From Alitta virens (taxonomy: Eukaryota > Annelida > Polychaeta > Phyllodocida > Nereididae): a stretch of DNA of 64,000 nt. The stretch lies in contig OW028575.1 of the NCBI GenBank assembly GCA_932294295.1, positions 19,038,058-19,102,057 on the forward strand, read 5' to 3'. Below, piece by piece: positions 14,126 to 26,629 of the stretch. The position numbers and the translations under genes were made by a program. Under the pieces are notes generated by a model. It saw only the letters and a program-made list of their open reading frames with translations, did no database searches and was not told the origin of the DNA. How positions within the stretch are numbered: the first letter of the stretch is position 1; each line of letters starts with the position of its first letter.

Positions 14126-14765
14126 TGTTAGAGCAACTGGCCGGTGCCGTAGTGGAGTCTGAGAGAGAAAGACTACGGGGAAAAAAAACAACTGTCAAGA
14201 GCTCAGAGTCTGTGACAGCTTCTGGGAATACTCCAGTTTCACTTCTTATGATTTATACTCCTCGCCGGCACTGTCTTAATACAGTGCAGCGAATTTCTCT
14301 GTCAATATGCCGCCTTCGCTGCCGCTAGTCTCTCACACCATCAACTTCACAAGCTTCGCTTCCAGCAACTGGCAGCATGTGTTTATTTTCATGTGACAGA
14401 GACCCTGGCGGACCACAAGGAACTACAACAATCCTCCACCAGAGGTCCTCAACAAATACTGCTGCTGTACCGTGCTGCCCTCTGGTTGTCACCAAATTTC
14501 CAACATTCTCATATAAGGGGAAACGGTTCTATCATCAAATCTACCATCTCATCATTCATTTATGTTCTATGTTAATGACTGGAATATAAATAAACTAAAT
14601 AGTGAAACTATCAATTGTAGTTATTACAAGACTGAATTTTGATTATGTACAGCATAGGCCCCTAGAGCTATTAACTTAGTTAGAAATTTAGGATGGATGA
14701 ATAATCAATGTATCTACCATTAGTTCGTTTTCCTACTTAAAATAGGTTGTACAAAAATGAGTAAA
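14126..14765. other. Possible 5' leader/promoter of the 14.1-kb exon, then non-coding
   Basis: The part next to the exon is richer in C and G than the surroundings and has no strong TATA box. The rest, up to the transposon boundary near 14766, is plain AT-rich sequence without recognised features. Confidence 0.3.
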
Positions 14766-15460
14766 AGCTACTTATTTCTTTTTACCGATTTGAAAATCTG
14801 AATGGGTAATGGGTAAAGCTACCCATTACATTTTGCTGTTTCTATATTATGAATAGAAACTCGGGATTGTTCAGCTGTATCTACCGTTAAGTTTTATTTT
14901 CAACCTTACATGGATACATACAATATCGAAAATTGGTTTATTAGCACGTTTCTATTTGCGTACGTATAAATTGAAATTGAAAATTGGTCATCATCCAATT
15001 TATTTGTAAGTATACAAATTGAAAATGGGATATTGGTTCCATTTTCCATTTTCAATTTCTCTTGTCACAAATTGAAAATATGAATATTGGTTTATTATCC
15101 CATAACCAGTTTTACTCATGCAAAAATTGGAAGAATGGTGATAATTAAACACCCAGTTCCGATTTGTACTTATCAACGAAATAAGAAATGGATATCCCAT
15201 TTTCAAATATACAGATCTTCTATAAAATGGCTGCTCTCTGATTTCCTGGCATGCAGTGCAAAGTTTGCTCCCTGGGGATTTGTTTTGGTGGACATAGCAC
15301 GTGCTTTGCACCGGCACTGTGGCACTAGATGAGCATCATGTGTTTATTTCTCAACCTTTGCAGGATGGTAAGACTTATCAAGAAATTTCAGATGCACTGC
15401 AGCTATTAGGGGTTACGAGAGGATCTTGGCACATGGAAAAATATGTTGCGAAAATCCTGT

Positions 15461-15464
<4 letters not shown>

Positions 15465-15500
<36 letters not shown>
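15465..15500. repeat. AT microsatellite
   Basis: Eighteen AT dinucleotides in a row inside the intron of transposon copy A. Copy B has a short AT run at the same relative place. Confidence 0.95.
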
Positions 15501-15503
<3 letters not shown>

Positions 15504-15698
15504 GCAGCCTCCCCAACACTGCCCAAGATTGAGTCATATAAAACCACTGAAAAAATAATAATAAATAAAAAACATTTGCTAAAGGTAGCGTACTTCTTAA
15601 AGGTTGTCTGTGGACAGGGACAGAACTCCACCACTATAATAGTGCGTTCATTGTGATATAATTAGTTTTTTGTCTTTATGGCCTATTTGTGCATTGTG

Positions 15699-15957
15699 TT
15701 AGGTTAGTTAGTTGGTGTTATTGTTTAACGCCTCATCAGCACCTGAGTGAGCTATGTAGAGGCTCTCTAGGGTAAGATTGATTATCTATAGTTGGTAGTA
15801 GAAACCAGAAGCATGTAAAAAATCAATAATTGTCTGCGTTGGATAGCTGGAGCAGCTTGTGCAATGCGCACTGTCCTGTTTTCGCCACTGGGGATAGAGG
15901 ACTTCACCCCAAGTGTTTCCACCCTCACCGCGTGGAGGCCCAGGACCTTCGAGGGCG
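15699..15957 (-). mobile_element. SINE-like element, family 2, full length
   Basis: The 259-bp element is flanked by a 13-bp perfect target duplication TTTGTGCATTGTG (15686-15698 and 15958-15970). On the minus strand it starts near GGGCCTCCACGCGG and ends in GAGGCGTTAAACAATAACACC followed by an AACT repeat, a tail form common in tRNA-related SINEs. I see no clear A/B boxes, so it may be a head-truncated SINE or a short LINE 3' end. Other copies lie at 35929-36091 and 45654-45895. Confidence 0.75.
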
Positions 15958-16109
15958 TTTGTGCATTGTGAGAATCACATTCATTGCCACATATATCTTG
16001 ATCAGGCTCAGCTATGTTTTATGGAATCAGTTGCAGACTTAAACCTCCCCTTACATTTTAACAATTATTATACTTTGGGACCCCCGTCCCCTAAACATAT
16101 TTCTATATA

Positions 16110-16295
16110 CAGTCGACCCTCATTTATCCAGGTCTCACTTATCCGGTTCCCTCGCTACCCGCACAGTTGGCTGGGAACAATCCTACTGAGTGCATTTATA
16201 TATATATATATATATTCAGTTATCTGGTTCCCTCATTTATCTGCACAGTTAACTGCATGGGAGACGAAGGTGAGCCGATAAATGAGAGTGGACTG
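16110..16295. mobile_element. pogo/Tigger-like MITE
   Basis: The terminal inverted repeats are CAGTCGACCCTCATTTATCC on the left and its near complement ending GAGTGGACTG on the right, flanked by TA (16108-16109, 16296-16297). It contains an internal TA microsatellite. The same MITE sits at the matching place in copy B (27504-27687), so it inserted before the two transposon copies separated. Confidence 0.8.
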
Positions 16296-17490
16296 TACAC
16301 CCCTCGCAATTAAGAAATTTTTTTTTTGGTTCCGTTTCTGGAGTATGCAGAACTCTGAACTGCTGCATTGTGCTGCCTTTCGGGGGGTTTAATGGCCATA
16401 TTTCTATAATGAATACAATATTTTCCCAAACCTTGTAACCCCTAGCTTCTGGTTGCTCCCTGTTTTCAGAGTGAGTATATCTTTGTTTTTACCCTTCAGG
16501 TTGGACCCACATATGGCCGAAAAATGATGACTGGTTATTTGGCGTCACAAGGGTTCAAAATTGCTGAGAAGAGAGTGGGCAAGGCACTGCATGAAATGGC
16601 TCATACTTATCAACAGGAAAGACAGAATGTAAGATGTCAATAGTTTACATTTATAGAATGATGATATGAATAACAAAATTAATACAAAATGCCTCCAGCC
16701 TCTTTGTCCTACATTGTTTTAATTTTTATTTCAGCGAGTCCGCAACACAAATCCTTTACCATATCATGCTTCATATTGTGGTCATAAACTGCATCTTGAC
16801 CAAAATGAGAAGCTGGTGATGTTTGGTTTGACTCATGTTGTAGCTGTTGATGGTTTCAGCAGCAAGATTGTAAAACATACTAGCATGCCATTGAAAAACA
16901 ATATTACCATCTACGATAATGTGCTCAGGTATGTTGCATTCTGGTTCTTTCAGAATTGGCGAATGACCTCTTTGCAGATTAATTTGTAACATCATTTTAA
17001 CTTTCAAATTATATTGCAGAGCAGCAGTTCTTGAAGATGGAATGTGGGACACCATTCGAGTGGATCATGGCAAGGAGTTTTATCTTTCCCTCTTCATGCA
17101 GGACATAAACCGTGAAAAGAGGCACAATGCAGCGAGGGATCCTTATGTACAGTCATCAAAACATGTATGTATATATATAAAATTATATGTGTCACATATT
17201 ATCAGATCTTTGTGCCAGTGCTAAGTATATAATGTTGCCTTTTTTTACTTATGCAAGAGGGTCTGCTGTTTCAGAACCTGCGAGTAGAAAGGATTTGGCC
17301 TGAGATTAACAACAGAGTTAACTATCTACTGAAAACAACCCTTGTGGAACTTGTTGACAATGAAGAGGTTAACATGGATGATCCTAACTTTGCAACTTGC
17401 TTCACTTGGGTTCAGCAGATGTGTTATTGCATGGAAAAATCATAGAATTGAAGTTACTGTCAATGTTTTTAGTACTATCCCAACTTTATA

Positions 17491-18836
17491 ACCTAAGGGC
17501 TTTTCCATTCCATTTAAAAGTGTGGGGTGGGGGCAGATAGGGGGGTCTGAAAATCTTCATGTTCACCCTGACCCCATACTTTTACAAATGTACACAAACT
17601 CTTTGGCACAACCCTCACACAGCCTTCTCTCTTTGCTCCATCACCATTTAGAACTGCTGCTCAGCAAGAAAATTGTGATGCAGCATTTGTGTTCCAGTAT
17701 CCCAACCTGGAAATACTGCTGGATGCATGCAGTAACAGGAATTATGATTTGTTTAAGACTGCTGTGCTGACGTTAATTGACCTGTCTGTCCATTTTAGTC
17801 AATAGTATGACGTATCTGTTGTTGACAGTATTCTTGTCTGTGACTGTAAAATGTCTATCACAGATTAACGTAATATTATGTTTATCTTGTAGTTTCTGGT
17901 CACTGGCTCCATTAGGTTTTGAGCTTTATTAATATTGACCATATCTATACTTCCATTTTTCAAAATGTTATGAATAATGGCAATGTTGGTATTCCTGTAA
18001 CCTGTTATGTTAATTTATATTATTATTCCATAAATGTGTAGCCATACAAAAATAAAATTAGAGACTGGTTTTTCTACAGTAATCATTATTTTTTTCTTAA
18101 AAATTCGATGTGCCCATTAGTTTCAACGTAGGGGTGAACAAAGAGTTTTAAAAAATATCACTGCATCTGGTTCTTCTCTGTACAAGAACCTGTCAGAGGG
18201 TATTCGTTAAAATCATTTATGATGCTGAATTCCTTGCTCCTCAACTGGACTTCATGCGCCCCCTGATTTCTCTCAGTCGCTCTGAGACCAAGTCCCAAAT
18301 GCCTCACTTTAAAACATGTGCATAAGGTCGCTGGGCTATGAAGTGACTGCACACAGTAAGAATGCTATGGAATACAAATGAGACTGAAAAATGACTTGTG
18401 AAAGAAAAGTTGTATTGCAACAATAAACATCATGAACACTTCAGTATACACTTCTTAATTACCAAATTGAATAATTTCATGCTTAGCAACTGCATTAATT
18501 CAAATGATAACACATTGAACTCTAATGCTTCAGAAATACTAAATTTCACCATCAAACCCATTAATTATCAAGAGCGGATGTCACTGGAAGTAGAGCCTGG
18601 AAAGTGCTGTCCAGGCCCTTCAGGTCCAACTTCTTTTTTGCGCCATCTGCGTCGCCATACTTCGGGCAGCCTGAAAATCATTGTCAAACTTATAATGTTA
18701 TTGCACCCCCATACTCATATTCATACAAGCTGAGTTACTCAACAGGCCAAGGGCTGAAAATTACAAACAATTTTTAAAATTTTTGCAACCAAACCTGTTA
18801 CACTCTTAATTTTTTGCAACCAAACATGTTACACTC
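17491..18836. other. Non-coding stretch; possible last exon of copy A transposase
   Basis: A short frame ending at about 17813 (PNLEILLDACSNRNYDLF) could be a further exon of the transposon gene, but no copy B counterpart exists to test it. Just before 18840, a 30-bp unit (TTTTTGCAACCAAACNTGTT then ACACTCTTAA) is present twice in tandem. Nothing else is recognised. Confidence 0.35.
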
Positions 18837-18840
18837 TTAA

Positions 18841-19456
18841 GGAGGGTTCACACTGTCACATATAAGACATACGTATGACCTCAGATGAAAAGTTTTTTGA
18901 TTCTTGGTCATCTTTGGCCATACGTGATTCACTCGCTGAGTGGTTTACGTATACTGGCGCTAACTCGTAGGATGCTCCTGGTCCCCTTGACCATTTGAGA
19001 GCATACGTGGGTAGGGCAAAAAAATTTAAACATGTTTAAATTTCGGTGGACGTTCTACGAGTGAATTGTTTATATTAATTACGTAACTTGCTCAGGATTC
19101 ACATAGCGAGCGTTCTACGTACGTTCTACATACATACGTAGCCATACGTAGCCTTTCGTAGCAACTGTCCATCCATATATACTCACCATCCACATGCGTC
19201 CACTCCTAGAACGCTCCGTGGATGTCGTACAAGTGCCCGACGCTGACGTATGCCTTGCGACGGAAGATCGTTTGACAGAAGTCTGGTGAGCGTTTGACAG
19301 ACATCCGGCGAGCAATCTACGACTGCATCACATACGTTCATGGAAATAATTTATACTTGATTCACAGAGCCACGATAAGCCAAGAATGACCACGTATAGC
19401 CCATTTTTGACATCCGTAGTCATACGTAGGTCTTATACGTGACAGTGTGAAAGTGC
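18841..19456. mobile_element. TTAA-flanked MITE 1 with TACGTA-rich arms
   Basis: It starts right after TTAA (18837-18840) with GGAGGGTTCACACTGTCACA and ends with GTGACAGTGTGAAAGTGC. The 3' TTAA is degraded. It carries many ACGTA/TACGT steps in both halves. The related element at 19511-21470 keeps both TTAA sites. TTAA duplication plus GGG-type ends suggest mobilisation by a piggyBac- or Kolobok-type transposase. No coding capacity. Confidence 0.75.
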
Positions 19457-19510
19457 TTTTACTGCGAGCAGCTCTGGCAGACATCTGCAAGCTACTGTCT
19501 ATATAATTAA

Positions 19511-21470
19511 GGGGTGTTCACACTGTCACGTACAAAACCTACGAGTGACGTTTGTCAAAAATGGGCTATATGTAGCTATACGTAGCTATACGTGCTCACT
19601 CGTGGCTCTGTTAATCACATATAAAGTCTTTCCATGAACGTACGTAAGGTCGTGAGTGGTCATGGAAGGGCGACCAGGAGCGATCTAAGATTAGGCGCAA
19701 GTATACGTAGAGCGCTAGGCGAGTGAATCATGTATGGCCAAGGATGAAAAAATATTTTCATATGTGGTCATACGTAGCTGTTATACGTCTTGGTCATGAT
19801 AAATTATCCAATAAATTGTTAAAAAATGTAAAAGAAGAAATTGCTTACTCCCTAACACTGTTAATAAATCAATCTTTAGAACAAAGCATGTTCCCCGACC
19901 TATAAAAAATAGCTAAAGTGACACCACTGCATAAAAAAGATAATGATCAGATATTTGACAATTATAGACCCATATCAATTCTACCCATGTATCAAAGGTC
20001 TTTGAGAGGATTATGCACAATCAAATCTATAAGTTTTTCACTGATAATAAGTTATTTTACACTAGTCAATATGGTTTCAGAAATTCTCATTCAACAGAAT
20101 TAGCAGCACTAGAGATGGTCAATAGAATAATTATCGACATGGACAATAACTAACTACCTATTAATATTTATTTAGACCTCTCAAAGGCCTTTGATACCCT
20201 GGACCATAACATATTATTACATAAATTATCATACTATGGAATAAGAAATAAATCATATGATCTTTTAAAAAGTTATCTTTGTAATCGCAAGCAATATGTA
20301 GAATTTAATGACAGTATGTCGAAATCTTTGACTGTTACATGTGGTGTTCCACAAGGCTCTATATTAGGTCCTCTTTTTTTTATCATCTATATAAATGACA
20401 TTGTTTCAGCTACTAATAAATTTTACCCCATTATCTATGCTGATGATACTACTCGGTCAGCTACATTAAATACTTTTGGAAACGAAAATGAAATTAATGA
20501 AAATATAAATTATGAATTAAATTGTATATCAAATTGGTTAAAATTAAATAAGTCTCTCTAAATTTAAATAAGACAAAAGCCATGATCTTTCATACTGTCC
20601 AGCGAAATATCACTTTGCCAAATCTTAGGATCGATAACACAACATTTGTTGATAAGTTTAATTTTCTAGGCCTCCTAATAGATAAAAATTTTAAATGGAA
20701 ACATCACATTGACATAGTAGCCAAAAAGATATCCAAAACTGTCGGAGTAATGACTAAATTAAAAAACTTTCTACCTTTAAACACTCTACTTACAATCTAT
20801 AATTCACTATTTCAAGCATATATAAATTATGGCATCATCATATGGGATTGGAAATCCAATAAACTGTTTAAACTACAAAAAAGAACTATTAGGATTATAG
20901 CTAAAGCTAAATATAATCAACATACAAACCCACTCTTTAGACAATTCAATGTTCTAAAAATCCATGACCTATGTGCGCTGCATGATTTAAAATTCTGTTT
21001 CAAATTAAAGAATAACTTGCTTCCACAATATTTCTTATCCGAATCATTTTTATCTCAAAATTATTGTCATCCTTACCTCACCCGTCAATCAAGTGATCTA
21101 CGTTTGCCTGCTGTGAGACATGACTTCGCAAGAAATGGCATGAGTTACAGGTACCCGGTAATACACAACAATATGGATATAAATTTCAAAGAAAAAATAT
21201 AAACACATAGTTAAGATGGCTTCAAAACCTATATTAAAATTTTTTTTATAGCATCGTATAATATCAATTGTTATATTCCAAATTGTTATTCATGTGGCCA
21301 TTAGTCTCCTCCTGTGATCCAAACTTATTGCCTTAGAGGGAGTCTCCTTGCTCCACTCTAAGAAAAAATTAAATTTGTATAATATGTAATTACTGTTATA
21401 AATGTGTTATTTAGGAGCCAATAAAACTGTGTCATTGTCATTGTCTTATACGTGATAGTGTGAACGCCCC
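19511..21470. mobile_element. TTAA-flanked MITE 2, split by a LINE
   Basis: The ends are GGGGTGTTCACACTGTCACG and, at the right, GTGATAGTGTGAACGCCCC. Perfect TTAA sites lie at 19507-19510 and 21471-21474. Without the LINE the element is about 300 bp. It shares its ends and TACGTA-rich subterminal repeats with MITE 1 but is half as long. Confidence 0.85.
19789..21445 (+). mobile_element. 5'-truncated CR1/Jockey-group LINE, decayed
   Basis: It is inserted in MITE 2 with an 8-bp duplication TTATACGT (19781-19788, 21446-21453). It encodes reverse transcriptase pieces in several frames: HKKDNDQIFDNYRPIS (fingers), DLSKAFDTLDH (motif A), GVPQGSILGPLFF (motif B), YADDTT (motif C) and the thumb-connection region to about 21202. 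Several stops and frameshifts interrupt it. The 3' end is a (TTGTCA)n tail next to AATAAAA, typical of CR1/L2-type elements. No endonuclease part remains, consistent with 5' truncation on insertion. Confidence 0.85.
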
Positions 21471-21474
21471 TTAA

Positions 21475-21984
21475 ATTTAGATTACTGTGACATTGCATAT
21501 ATATAAAACATAGGTTGCTGCAGCAAATTTGCAAAAATTAAGCAATGAATTCTGCCCTAATGTTACTATAGACCTCAGAACTTTTATATCTGGCGTCTAG
21601 ACCTATGACACAATAGATCTATAACTGATATGGTTTGTCAAAATGCCAGATATATATTACGAACACTCCGTTTTTTGGGTGAAACCAATAAGGTCAAAGA
21701 TCCAGGCGGGGTAGTTTTGATGACTCTTTGATTCTATTGGTTGTTCAATTATGAATAACCTGTCGGGGGCCTCTTCACTATTTTAATGTATTCGACCCAG
21801 AAAGGCTCATGCACACCTTAATTTTGCGTTAAAGCCTTGGTTACAACTTCCAAAGTTTATAAATTAAAGATTTAGGCATAATTAAACTATGGAGTATTAC
21901 TGCAGTAAAGAAAGTAAACACATCGATGGTTCACTGCTCAGGCGAGCTTTTTATAGAACATAGAGCCTACACTTGAAAAAAAAA
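21475..21984. other. Non-coding stretch, nothing recognised
   Basis: AT-rich sequence between MITE 2 and the next tRNA-like repeat. I see no exon, terminal repeat or tRNA. Confidence 0.4.
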
Positions 21985-22100
21985 AAATTTTTCTTAACCC
22001 AGATTTGGTGGTGCAGTGCATAAGGCGCTTGACATTGTGAGTGATACTGTACCGACAGTGGTTCGAATCCAGCTCAGAATTTTTTTTTTTCTTTTTAAAA
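21985..22100 (+). mobile_element. tRNA-like SINE fragment (third SINE type)
   Basis: It has an A-box-like TGGTGCAGTGCATAAGG and a B box GGTTCGAATCC at tRNA spacing, followed by a T-rich run. An A-rich run precedes it. The cloverleaf ends do not pair, so it is not a working tRNA gene. The head differs from SINE family 1. Confidence 0.55.
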
Positions 22101-22110
22101 AAGAATCTAG

Positions 22111-22263
22111 AGATATCTGGCAACGTGAACAATATTAGCAGTAGACATGGACCATTCAACACTAACTTACCTGCCATCATGGAGCCATCAGAAGGTTCTC
22201 CATGGTCCCAATATCATGTACATTGACAGCTACTGCTAATATTGTTCACGTTGCCAGATATCT
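22111..22263. repeat. Perfect 34-bp inverted repeat with 85-bp spacer
   Basis: The arm at 22111-22144 (AGATATCTGGCAACGTGAAC...) is the exact reverse complement of 22230-22263. The spacer has no matching structure. No mismatch in 34 bp suggests a recent origin or upkeep by gene conversion. It lies just upstream of the decayed LINE at 22290. Confidence 0.9.
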
Positions 22264-22289
22264 ATTCTTAAAGACTTTTCTTGTTAATA

Positions 22290-25200
22290 TATGTACAGAT
22301 AGCTACTGGGGTTATGGACCTGACCTGAGGGGTCTCAACAAACTAGGTGTATTGCTTGAAAAGCTACAAAACCAACTCAAAGCCGAAACCTCAAGTAAAA
22401 GACACTCCTCAGAAAAACTTGGCCTCCCCTTCTTGCACTTAACCAATCCTCATCTTTGGGAACTCTGATGCCAGACAAATGGCCAGTATTCTTGCCCCTT
22501 ATCAGCTTGAGACGCAATCATACTGCTACCCAGGGGGTACTCTAGAATATATTACGTCTAGAATCCGCCACACTGTTAAAGGTCCTGACCCAACTCATAT
22601 CATCCTGATGGCAGGAGATATTGAAGCCTCCAGTGGAGTCCACCCCAACATCATTAACAGGCAATATGAACAGTTGGTTAGAGAGGTGCGCAGGTTTATC
22701 CCTGGTCACGAATCATCCTTGTGGGCTATACAATGGCTGGCAACAAACAACGCCAATCTGCCATCCGACTAAATGCACTGATGCAACATATAGATTCAAA
22801 CAAAAGACTCATCACCTACACCAGCAACAACAACTCAAGATTACAGGACAGCATTCACATCTCACACACGTCCAAAACAGTTCTCTGTCGTCTCGTTGCC
22901 ACCGTCATCTGCAAACCCCACCTCGAATCTCTCCAGAAATTTTGATAAGATGGTCCTGGCTGCCTGTCCAGATGCCACAACCAGCCTCTATGTGAACTCT
23001 GACTATGGTAATGTTGGGGGAGCTCAGTTCAAACCTAGTGTTATCCCAAAACTGAACTATATTAATAACAGGGAAATAACTATATCAAACCTAGGTTAAT
23101 TTAAAAAAAAAGACAAAATTAATGTATAACATTAAGCCCCAATAACTCTGTATGCCTAACTGACGACAATGCAGCAGATAGCTCTAAACATGAAAGAGAA
23201 ATTATGGCTGACCAGGCTGATTCAACAAATACTTTAGAACACTTCACAACTAATGATAAAGAGCAAAGCATAAACATATGTGACAATATAGAATGTAATA
23301 TTGAACAAAATTTGGACAACATAAATGAAAAATGTAATAATAATATAACACACCCAAATCTTTGTGCAATTACAAGTAAACCTAACAACATAAATGTACT
23401 GTCCTGGAATATACATTGGTTCCAAAATATATCTCGATACTAATAAAATGAATGATATCTATAACCTGTTACATCAAGCTATTGTAAAATTTCTCCAACT
23501 CTTACCACAGGTTGCACTCTCTGGATATTTCAACAGTCGCACTGAGGGACTAAGTGATATTGCACAAGACACTGTTGGTAAAGACACAGGTCCAATACTA
23601 GATATAAATACAACTTATACACAACTGAGCATATATCACCAAAACTCAAATTGGTACATTCAAACCTGACAAATAAAAGATACCACACATAATAACTATG
23701 GTAAAGAATTAGTCCAAATGTGTAAAACCAGTGGAATGAATTAATGAATGGATATCTTAATGCCAATAATACTGATAACTCAAAAGTGAGCCAGCACAGG
23801 ATAAACTTTTCAGTATCACTGAGAGCATAAGTGAGAATATTGGTACAGATGTAGTTATATGTTCCACTTATGATTATTTAAAGTATAGCATAGAGTCCAC
23901 ATTTAAGAAAAAATACCTCAAGCCTGCAACTAACACCTTCCCTGTTAATAATCGGTATGATGATGAATGTAAAGATGCTTGGAAAGTTGCTGATAACTAT
24001 GCTAAAACACATAGCCTATTCCTGTGCATAATGAACAATACAAATCTCTAATTAAAAGATATAAGAATGTAATACAACGTAACGATTACATCAGAAATCA
24101 AACAAGAGATAAACTTAGTGTGCTTAAATCCACTAACCAAACTGATTGCTGGCAATTTTGGAATAAATTGACAGTAGGTAAAAATAAAATGAGTAACCAA
24201 CCTGACTTCAAAACATTTTTATGAGTATTTCACTGACCAGGCTTGTCCACCCGTATGCAACTATTTTGACATGGAGCACTAAACAGAGATAGACCATTAT
24301 GTTGATATGTTAAAATTTGACCAACAAACTAATCAAAACTGTAATGAAATTGTAGTAACTGAGCATATCTGCGACTCTATTATAACAGAGGATGAAGTAG
24401 CTTTACATATTAGAAAACTTAGAAATGATAAAGCATCCGGTACTGATGGTATCCCTGGTGAATTTTATTGGTATATCACAAATGAACTAGTCACACCTTT
24501 TTGCACAATATTTATTTTTGTATTGTAATTCGATACCAACAATTTCATAAGAAATCAATATTTTTATGTTTTGTGGATTTCACTAAAGCATTTGATTATA
24601 TTAATAGAAATGCCCTGTACTACAAACTTCATAAGCAGACAATAAGCAAGAAGATGCTTAATATTATTATTAGCATGTTTGATAAAGCACAGGCCAAAGT
24701 ATATCAACAGGGAATATATGGTGACCCTATAGACAGCATTTTTGGGGTCTTACAAGGGGGACTTTTAAGTCCCAAATTGTTTAATGAATTTATGTCAGAT
24801 CTTCCTAAATACCTTAATTCTAAAGATGGAATAGAAATAAACGGTACACACTTCACCCACCTCCTCTATGCAGATGATATAGTCCTCATATCTGGTTCTG
24901 CTGCTGGACTAGAGTAGCATTGATTCCTTACATAATTTTTGTGCAAAATGGCACCTCATTGTTAACACATCTAAAACAAAAGTCATGAAAATTGGGTCTA
25001 AATGAACTGTAGACTTTAGGTGCAACAACCAAATTATTGAAATTGTTAATTCATACAAATACCTAGGCCATGTCCTAAATTCACATAGATCTCTACATAA
25101 TAATATGCCTGAATATCTAGTCAACCAAGCGCAAAAGGCACTCTTTGCACTCCAAAGTAGAATAAAACCCTTCTTTGGCTACATACCCCCCCCCCCCCCC

Positions 25201-26572
25201 ATCACTTGCTATCAAGATGTTTGATAGTTATATTTTACCAATCCTTGAATACAATAGCATGTTATGGTGTATGGGTAAAAAACACAATGACACGGAGAAA
25301 GTACAAATTAGATATCTTAAAAGTTTGTTAGGTGTTAGAGACAGGCAGGTTTCCTCTTGTTAGACAAAAGATAAATATGATCAAGTACTGGGGAAGATTA
25401 ATGACACTGCCATCCTATGACATCCTACATACATGCCTCAAAATTCAAGAATTTTTCTACATTAAGGGTCAGACCAACTGGTACAATAAAACAATACACA
25501 TCATTAATGAATGTAATATAAATAGTTGGGAAAAAACGGAGCCAGGGACTCCTTAGCGAGATAAATGACTCTGAGAAACACCAAAAACTAAGAACATACA
25601 AATTATTTAAAACTAAATATTGCTTTGAACCTTATCTAAATCTCAACCTCCCCAAGGGTGGGTGGTGGGTGGGTGATTAGGGCTTTACGTCCTGTATTTC
25701 TGCACCTGATGGGCTAATTAGGACAGGGAGGGACCATGGCAAACAACCTCCCCAAGAAAACCTAGAATAACATAGCAAGATTTAGACTTAGCTCACATAA
25801 CCTCAAAATTGAAACCGGAAGACATGAGACCCCTTAAATATCATTAGAAGAAAGAAAATGTAATAAATGTGTAATGAAGTAGAAGATGAACTACATTGTC
25901 TCTTAATTTGCAACAATTATGCGGAGCCAAGAAATCAATTAATCCTAAAAGCAAATAACCTGATACCAAATTTCCATAACTTAGATAAAATACATGAATT
26001 TAAAGCACTGATGTCAACTAAAGAACCTGAAATGATATATGCTCTTGGTAATTTCCTAAATAAAGTAATGTAGACTTTAATTTCCACAGGGCTCCTCCGA
26101 TACGACACTCCTTGACATGACTGTCAACACAAATTAGATGAGACAAATGCCAGGGTCAGCTCAAGGTTGCCTGGTATTTTTGTATTTTTTATACATGTGA
26201 ACATTCTTATCTTTTTGTGTAAATTTGAACTTATTGCGATATTATGATCAGTATTTGTATATATTTTCGTAAAATTTTAATCTAATAGTGATACTGTAAT
26301 CAGTATTTGCGATTTTATCTGTGATTTTTTTTCTACCTTTTATGTTTTTATATATTATTTCGCTTTAATACTGAATGTCTAATAGCAGGACTCTCCCTAG
26401 AAAACATCAAATTATGGCAATTGGGACCTTGAACATTAAGCTGTATATTATGTATAAAATAATGAGAACTTGTATATCATATTTTTGTAGATGTAGTTTT
26501 AGATAGACATAGTGAGTAGATATGTATCTTTTCTGATATGAAAAAGTGTCAATAAAAGCTATATATATATAT
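22290..26572 (+). mobile_element. Decayed LINE with SGNH, endonuclease and RT modules
   Basis: Modules in order: an SGNH/esterase-like segment (about 22440-22945; GNSDAR block I, THIILMAGD near block III, a DSIHIS segment in the place of DxxH); an APE-type endonuclease start (NINVLSWNIH near 23390); RT (about 24380-25160; DKASGTDGIP, FVDFTKAFDYINR, GVLQGGLLSPK, LLYADDIVLIS); and a C-terminal zinc-knuckle-like segment CNKC...EDELHCLLIC (about 25855-25910). The 3' end is AATAAAAGC plus a TA run at 26572, inside transposon copy B. Many frameshifts and stops. It belongs to the same family as the LINE at 28036-30420. Confidence 0.75.
25657..25743 (-). mobile_element. SINE family 1, head-truncated copy
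   Basis: Only the tail-side 87 bp are present. It is flanked by a perfect 13-bp duplication CAACCTCCCCAAG (25644-25656, 25744-25756). The tRNA head is absent, so truncation happened at insertion. It carries the variant CACCTGATGGGC, shared only with the other truncated copy at 54708. It interrupts the C-terminal part of the LINE coding region. Confidence 0.9.
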
Positions 26573-26629
26573 ACTTAGCACCGGCACAAAGACCTGATAA
26601 TATGTGACACATATATAATTTTATATATA

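Larger units (their letters stand above)
15361..17489 (+). pseudogene. Integrase-core (rva_4-like) transposase gene, copy A, broken
   Basis: Exons inferred from GT-AG sites are: a remnant at about 15361-15424 (QEISDALQLLG, DNA-binding-like), 16500-16628, 16735-16928, 17020-17164 and 17275-17489. Together they read as an integrase/DDE core. Candidate catalytic residues are D in VVAVDGFSSK (exon 3), D in RVDHGKEFY (exon 4) and E in [11 protein letters not shown] (exon 5), followed by a C-terminal part ending [10 protein letters not shown], which matches the layout of the animal integrase-core domain family (Pfam rva_4). Breaks: the first exon is deleted after GVTRGS, and a frameshift near 17420 separates FTWVQQ from VIAWKNH. 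The family assignment is from remembered motif layout, not a search. Confidence 0.6.
14766..17490 (+). mobile_element. DNA transposon copy A with spliced integrase-core (DDE) gene
   Basis: The left boundary is set by loss of similarity with the inverted copy B (26573-30876): both copies begin AGCTACTTATTTC. About 450 bp of subterminal sequence hold repeated AATTGAAAAT/ATTGGTT motifs, then a spliced gene. Its right end is not defined because copy B is cut there. The intron region carries a pogo-like MITE (shared with copy B), a SINE-like insert and an AT microsatellite (both only in copy A). It lacks about 140 bp of the first exon that copy B keeps, so this copy cannot make a complete protein. 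Confidence 0.7.
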
